Assembly (NCBI RefSeq): GCF_008704855.1 | Contig: NZ_CP023691.1 | Location: 1,240,001-1,304,000 of the forward strand | Direction: 5' to 3' | From: Streptomyces platensis | GTDB taxonomy: Bacteria > Actinomycetota > Actinomycetes > Streptomycetales > Streptomycetaceae | DNA length: 64,000 nucleotides | Part shown: piece after piece, positions 60,933 through 64,000 of the stretch | Position numbering within the stretch: the stretch's first letter is position 1 | Layout: every line of letters begins with the position of its first letter | Notes under the pieces: generated by a model | Databases searched by the model: none | The model's input: the letters and a program-made list of their open reading frames with translations, nothing else | Told to the model about the DNA's origin: nothing | Made by a program: the position numbers and the translations under genes

Positions 60933-62176
60933 CCACCCCCGGCCTCGCCCCCACCGCCGCGGTCCGCGACCGCGTCCACGGCCTCGCACCCGAGGAACTG
61001 CCCGCCTACCTCTACGACCTGACGGCGCTGCGCGCGCATGTGGCCGGGGTCCGGGCCGCGCTGCCCGAGCGCGTGGAGCTCTACTACGCGGCCAAGGCCA
61101 ACCCGGAGCCGGAGATCCTGGGCGCCCTGCGCCCGTACGTCGACGGCTACGAGGTCTCCTCGGGCGGCGAACTGGCGCACACCGGCAAGGCCGTGCCCGG
61201 CGCCCCGCTCGCCTTCGGCGGACCGGGCAAGACCCCCGCGGAGGTCGCCCAGGCGCTGGAGTGCGGGGTGCGGCGCTTCCATGTGGAGAGCGTGTACGAG
61301 ATCCATATGCTCGCGAACCTGGCCGCCCGGCTCGCCCCGGAGCGCCGGATCGCGGTGCTGGCGCGCTTCAATCTGCCGGTCGACGACGGCTGTCTGGACG
61401 GCAGTTCGCTCGCCATGGGCGGCCGCCCGACCCCCTTCGGACTGGACCCCGACCAGGCCGCTGAGGTCGTCGCGCTGCTCACCGACGGCACCTACCCGCA
61501 CCTCGAACTCCGCGGAATCCACGCCCACTTGGCCAGCGGCCTGGAGGCGCCGGAGCAGCTGGGCGTGGCGGAGGCGATCGTGACCTGGGCCGCCGCGCTG
61601 GCCGCGCGGCACCGGATTCCGCTCTCCGAGGTGACCATCGGCGGCGGGATGGCGGTCGACTACGCCGCGCCGGAGCGCCGCTTCGACTGGGCGGCCTACG
61701 GCGCGGGCCTGGACCGGCTCGCCGCGGCCCACCCCGGTCTCACCCTGCGGATCGAGCCGGGGCGGGCGCTGACCGCGTACTGCGGCTGGTACGCCACCGA
61801 GGTGCTGGATGTGAAGCACAGCCACGGCGAGGAGTTCGCCGTGGTGCGCGGCGGCACCCACCATCTGCGGACCCCCGCGACCAAGGGCCACGACCAGCCC
61901 TGCACGGTGCTGCCGTCCGACGCGCCCTGGCCGCACCCCTGGCCGCGGTCGGTGGCCCAGGGGGACCGGGTCACCGTCACCGGGCAGCTGTGCACCCCGA
62001 AGGACGTACTGGCCCGCGCGGTCCCGGCGCCGGGGCTGCGGGCCGGTGACCGGGTGGTGTTCGGAGTGGCCGGGGCGTACGCCTGGAACATCTCGCACCA
62101 TGACTTCCTGATGCATCCGCACCCCGGCTTCCACTTCCTCGGCGCGGCGGAGCCCGGCGCGGCAGCGGGGGCCTGA
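60929..62176 (+). CDS. PLP-dependent (fold type III) decarboxylase, PvsE/SbnH-like
   Basis: A 415-residue alanine-racemase-fold decarboxylase. The PLP lysine is Lys56 in VELYYAAKANPEPEILGALR. Other signatures are EVSSGGELAHTGKAVPGAPL, GIHAHLASGLEAPEQLGVAE, VTIGGGMAVDYAAPERRFDW, the phosphate-binding IEPGRALTAYCGWYATEVLD, GQLCTPKDVLARAV and the C-terminal GVAGAYAWNISHHDF. It resembles diaminopimelate/ornithine decarboxylases but sits in a siderophore operon, like PvsE (O-citryl-serine decarboxylation) and SbnH (citryl-diaminopropionate decarboxylation). Last gene of the operon. Confidence 0.9.
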   Translation: MTTPGLAPTAAVRDRVHGLAPEELPAYLYDLTALRAHVAGVRAALPERVELYYAAKANPEPEILGALRPYVDGYEVSSGGELAHTGKAVPGAPLAFGGPGKTPAEVAQALECGVRRFHVESVYEIHMLANLAARLAPERRIAVLARFNLPVDDGCLDGSSLAMGGRPTPFGLDPDQAAEVVALLTDGTYPHLELRGIHAHLASGLEAPEQLGVAEAIVTWAAALAARHRIPLSEVTIGGGMAVDYAAPERRFDWAAYGAGLDRLAAAHPGLTLRIEPGRALTAYCGWYATEVLDVKHSHGEEFAVVRGGTHHLRTPATKGHDQPCTVLPSDAPWPHPWPRSVAQGDRVTVTGQLCTPKDVLARAVPAPGLRAGDRVVFGVAGAYAWNISHHDFLMHPHPGFHFLGAAEPGAAAGA

Positions 62177-62292
62177 TCCGGGCCGCCCGCTACGCCCCCG
62201 GGGTGACGGCAACACCATCGGCGGTGCCTGCCGGCGCTCCGGGCGGGAACGGATGACGGGGAAACCGATCGTCCGAAGGAGCTGAGCGGGAC

Positions 62293-63525
62293 ATGGGCCG
62301 GAACACGGCATTCTTGATCGCGGGAGCGGGGCTGGCCGGCGCCAAGGCCGCGGAGACACTGCGCAAGGAGGGCTTCGACGGCCCGCTCGTGCTGGTGGGC
62401 GACGAGCACGAGCGGCCGTATGAGCGGCCGCCGCTGTCCAAGGGCTATCTGCTGGGCACCGCCGAGCGGGAGTCGGCCTATGTCCATCCGCCCGAGTGGT
62501 ACGCCGAGCACGAGGTCGACCTGCGGCTGGGCCAGGCCGTCACCGCCCTGGACCCGGCCGGCCACGAGGTGACCCTCGCGGACGGCAGCCGGCTCGGCTA
62601 CGCCAAGCTGCTGCTGGCCACCGGCTCCACCCCGCGCCCGCTGCCGGTGCCCGGCGCGGACCTGGACGGGGTCCACTCGCTGCGGCGGCTGCCGGACAGC
62701 GACCGCCTCAAGGAGCTCTTCCGGTCCGCGTCCCGGATCGTGGTGATCGGCGCCGGCTGGATCGGCCTGGAGACCACTGCCGCCGCCCGCACGGCCGGCG
62801 TCGAGGTGACCGTGCTGGAGTCCGCGGCGCTGCCGCTGCTGCGGGTCCTGGGCCCCGAGGCCGCCCGGGTCTTCGCCAAGCTGCACACCGATCACGGGGT
62901 CGAGCTGCGCTGTGGCGTCCAGGTCGCGGAGATCACCGGCACAAACGGTGCGGTGGACGGCGTCCTGCTGGCCGACGGCAGCCGTATCGGGGCCGATGCG
63001 GTGATCGTCGGAGTCGGGATCACCCCCAACACCAGCCAGGCCGCCGCGGCGGGGCTCAAGGTCGACAACGGGGTCGTGGTGGACGAGCGGCTGTGCTCCT
63101 CGCACCCCGATGTCTTCGCCGCCGGCGATGTCGCCAACGCCTACCACCCGGTCCTGGGCCGGCATCTGCGCGTCGAGCACTGGGCCAACGCCCTCCACCA
63201 GCCGCAGACCGCCGCCCGGGCCATGCTGGGCCAGGACGTCCGCTACGACCGGCTGCCGTACTTCTTCACCGACCAGTACGACCTGGGCATGGAGTACACC
63301 GGCTATGCCGAACCGGAGGGCTATGACCGGGTCGTCTTCCGCGGGGACGTCGATGCCCGTGAGTTCATCGCCTTCTGGTGCTCCGGGGGACGGGTGCTGG
63401 CCGGGATGAATGTAAACGTCTGGGACGTCACCGATCCGATCAAGGCGCTGGTGCTGAGCGGGCAGGCCGTCGACCCCGGGCAGCTGGCCGATCCGGGCGT
63501 GCCGCTGGACACCCTCGTGCCCTGA
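62293..63525 (+). CDS. NAD(P)H-dependent ferredoxin/rubredoxin reductase-type flavoprotein
   Basis: A 410-residue protein with GAAGGAG before ATG 62293. The FAD motif is FLIAGAGLAGAKAAETLRKE, followed by RPYERPPLSKGYLLG. The NAD(P) motif is IVVIGAGWIGLETTAAARTA, and DVFAAGDVANAYHP and VEHWANALHQPQTAARAMLG follow. It belongs to the putidaredoxin/rhodocoxin-reductase group with its C-terminal domain. It could be the electron donor for the nitrate reductase encoded next, or reduce ferric siderophore after uptake. Neither is proven; it is 116 bp after the siderophore operon and lacks overlap with it. Confidence 0.88.
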   Translation: MGRNTAFLIAGAGLAGAKAAETLRKEGFDGPLVLVGDEHERPYERPPLSKGYLLGTAERESAYVHPPEWYAEHEVDLRLGQAVTALDPAGHEVTLADGSRLGYAKLLLATGSTPRPLPVPGADLDGVHSLRRLPDSDRLKELFRSASRIVVIGAGWIGLETTAAARTAGVEVTVLESAALPLLRVLGPEAARVFAKLHTDHGVELRCGVQVAEITGTNGAVDGVLLADGSRIGADAVIVGVGITPNTSQAAAAGLKVDNGVVVDERLCSSHPDVFAAGDVANAYHPVLGRHLRVEHWANALHQPQTAARAMLGQDVRYDRLPYFFTDQYDLGMEYTGYAEPEGYDRVVFRGDVDAREFIAFWCSGGRVLAGMNVNVWDVTDPIKALVLSGQAVDPGQLADPGVPLDTLVP

Positions 63526-63580
63526 AAGGCGGCCCCCCGGCCGGTTCTCACGGGGCGCTAAGGGGGACTGTGTGGTCGCC

Positions 63581-63619
63581 GTAACGACGGATGATCGCTT
63601 GCCGTGACACCCGGTTAAC
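63581..63619 (+). promoter_or_regulatory. candidate GlnR-binding region before nasA
   Basis: GTAAC (63581-63585) and GTGAC (63604-63608) are 23 bp apart, close to the 22-bp phasing of GlnR a-boxes. The second is followed after six bases by TTAAC, a b-box-like element. The first b-box (TGATC) is poor. nasA is a known GlnR-type target in Streptomyces. Confidence 0.35.
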
Positions 63620-63669
63620 GGGCCGTTCGTAGGGTCGGAACAAGCTTCCGACCACGAAGGGGACCGTCC

Positions 63670-64000
63670 GTGACCGCACCGGAACCGCTGGCAGAGCACC
63701 TCACGCAGGTGCGGACGGCGTGCTCGTACTGCGGGGTCGGCTGCGGGATCGTGCTGGATGTCGCGACGGACGAAGAGGGACGGCGGACGGTCCGCAAGGC
63801 GGCCGGGGACAAGGCCCACCCGGCGAACGGCGGCCGGCTGTGCACCAAGGGCGCGACCAGCGCCGAGCTGCTCGCCGCGCCGGGGCGGCTGTCGGCCGCC
63901 CTGGTGCGCGCGGACCGCGGCGCCGAGCCGGTGGCCGAGCCGATGACGGCGGCGGTCAAACAGACCGCCGGGCGGCTGCGCGAGATCGTCGACGAGCACG
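63670..64000 (+). CDS. nasA: assimilatory nitrate reductase catalytic subunit, N-terminal part
   Basis: GTG 63670 has AAGGGGA upstream, and the frame is open to the window end (110 codons). The 4Fe-4S site of molybdopterin bis-MGD oxidoreductases is visible as RTACSYCGVGCGIVLDV with CxxCxxxC, followed by the fourth cysteine in GGRLCTKGATSAELL. This is the assimilatory NasA/NarB type, which reduces nitrate to nitrite in the cytoplasm. Most of the protein (about 700 residues or more) lies outside. A formate dehydrogenase subunit is a less likely alternative. Confidence 0.85.
   Translation, partial: MTAPEPLAEHLTQVRTACSYCGVGCGIVLDVATDEEGRRTVRKAAGDKAHPANGGRLCTKGATSAELLAAPGRLSAALVRADRGAEPVAEPMTAAVKQTAGRLREIVDEH

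Overview
The window is high-GC actinobacterial DNA and reads as a Streptomyces chromosome segment. The signs are third-position G/C coding, ATGA/GTGA-overlapping operons, an NsdA/NsdB-type developmental regulator, a DUF397 protein, a DmdR/DtxR-type iron box, an AroQ-gamma secreted chorismate mutase and rare in-frame TTA codons. No tRNA, rRNA, CRISPR array, insertion sequence or prophage gene was found. Both ends cut a gene: a GntR regulator at the left and assimilatory nitrate reductase at the right.

Left part (1-12.7 kb): a FadR-type GntR regulator diverges from pxpABC, the ATP-dependent 5-oxoprolinase of prokaryotes. The intervening DNA carries a 77-bp tandem repeat whose 26-codon frames chain by ATGA overlaps into pxpA. 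After a DHA2-type MFS exporter and its divergent MmyB-like regulator comes a second, unrelated 5-oxoprolinase: a fused HyuA-HyuB protein of the eukaryotic OPLAH type. It ends a four-gene coupled operon with two glycosyltransferases and an SGNH hydrolase.

Middle-left (12.7-25.7 kb): a 600-bp non-coding island holds two inverted copies of a hairpin element whose stem arms differ completely while its flanks and loop are conserved. Then come a HEAT-like protein, a PAS-PP2C phosphatase, the Nsd-like regulator, a TTA-containing phosphotransferase, a secreted amidase, and small regulatory or stress proteins (ACT, CGNR, mycothiol-dependent enzyme, LRR, DUF397).

Central catabolic region (25.8-50.5 kb): two thiolase-like proteins lacking the canonical catalytic residues, a double DUF35 protein, a crotonase, three acyl-CoA synthetases, phenylacetate-CoA ligase, a nitronate monooxygenase, an acyl-CoA dehydrogenase and an MpaB-type oxygenase. 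These suggest breakdown of steroid-like or branched acyl-CoA and aromatic-acid substrates. Several promoters share palindromes that hint at common TetR-family control. Interspersed are a secreted chorismate mutase, a GH27 glycosidase, a Ser/Thr kinase-TPR protein, two double-VOC proteins and a TetX-like monooxygenase.

Right part (50.7-62.2 kb): one iron-box promoter drives a nine-gene siderophore operon. Its genes are two FecCD permeases, an ATPase and a binding lipoprotein, followed by ATP-grasp ligase, NIS synthetase, MFS exporter, NIS synthetase and PLP decarboxylase. That last order is the order of vibrioferrin pvsABCDE as I know it from Gram-negative bacteria, so uptake and synthesis of a vibrioferrin-like carboxylate siderophore appear to be combined in one actinobacterial operon. 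A ferredoxin-reductase-type flavoprotein and the start of nasA, behind a possible GlnR site, close the window.
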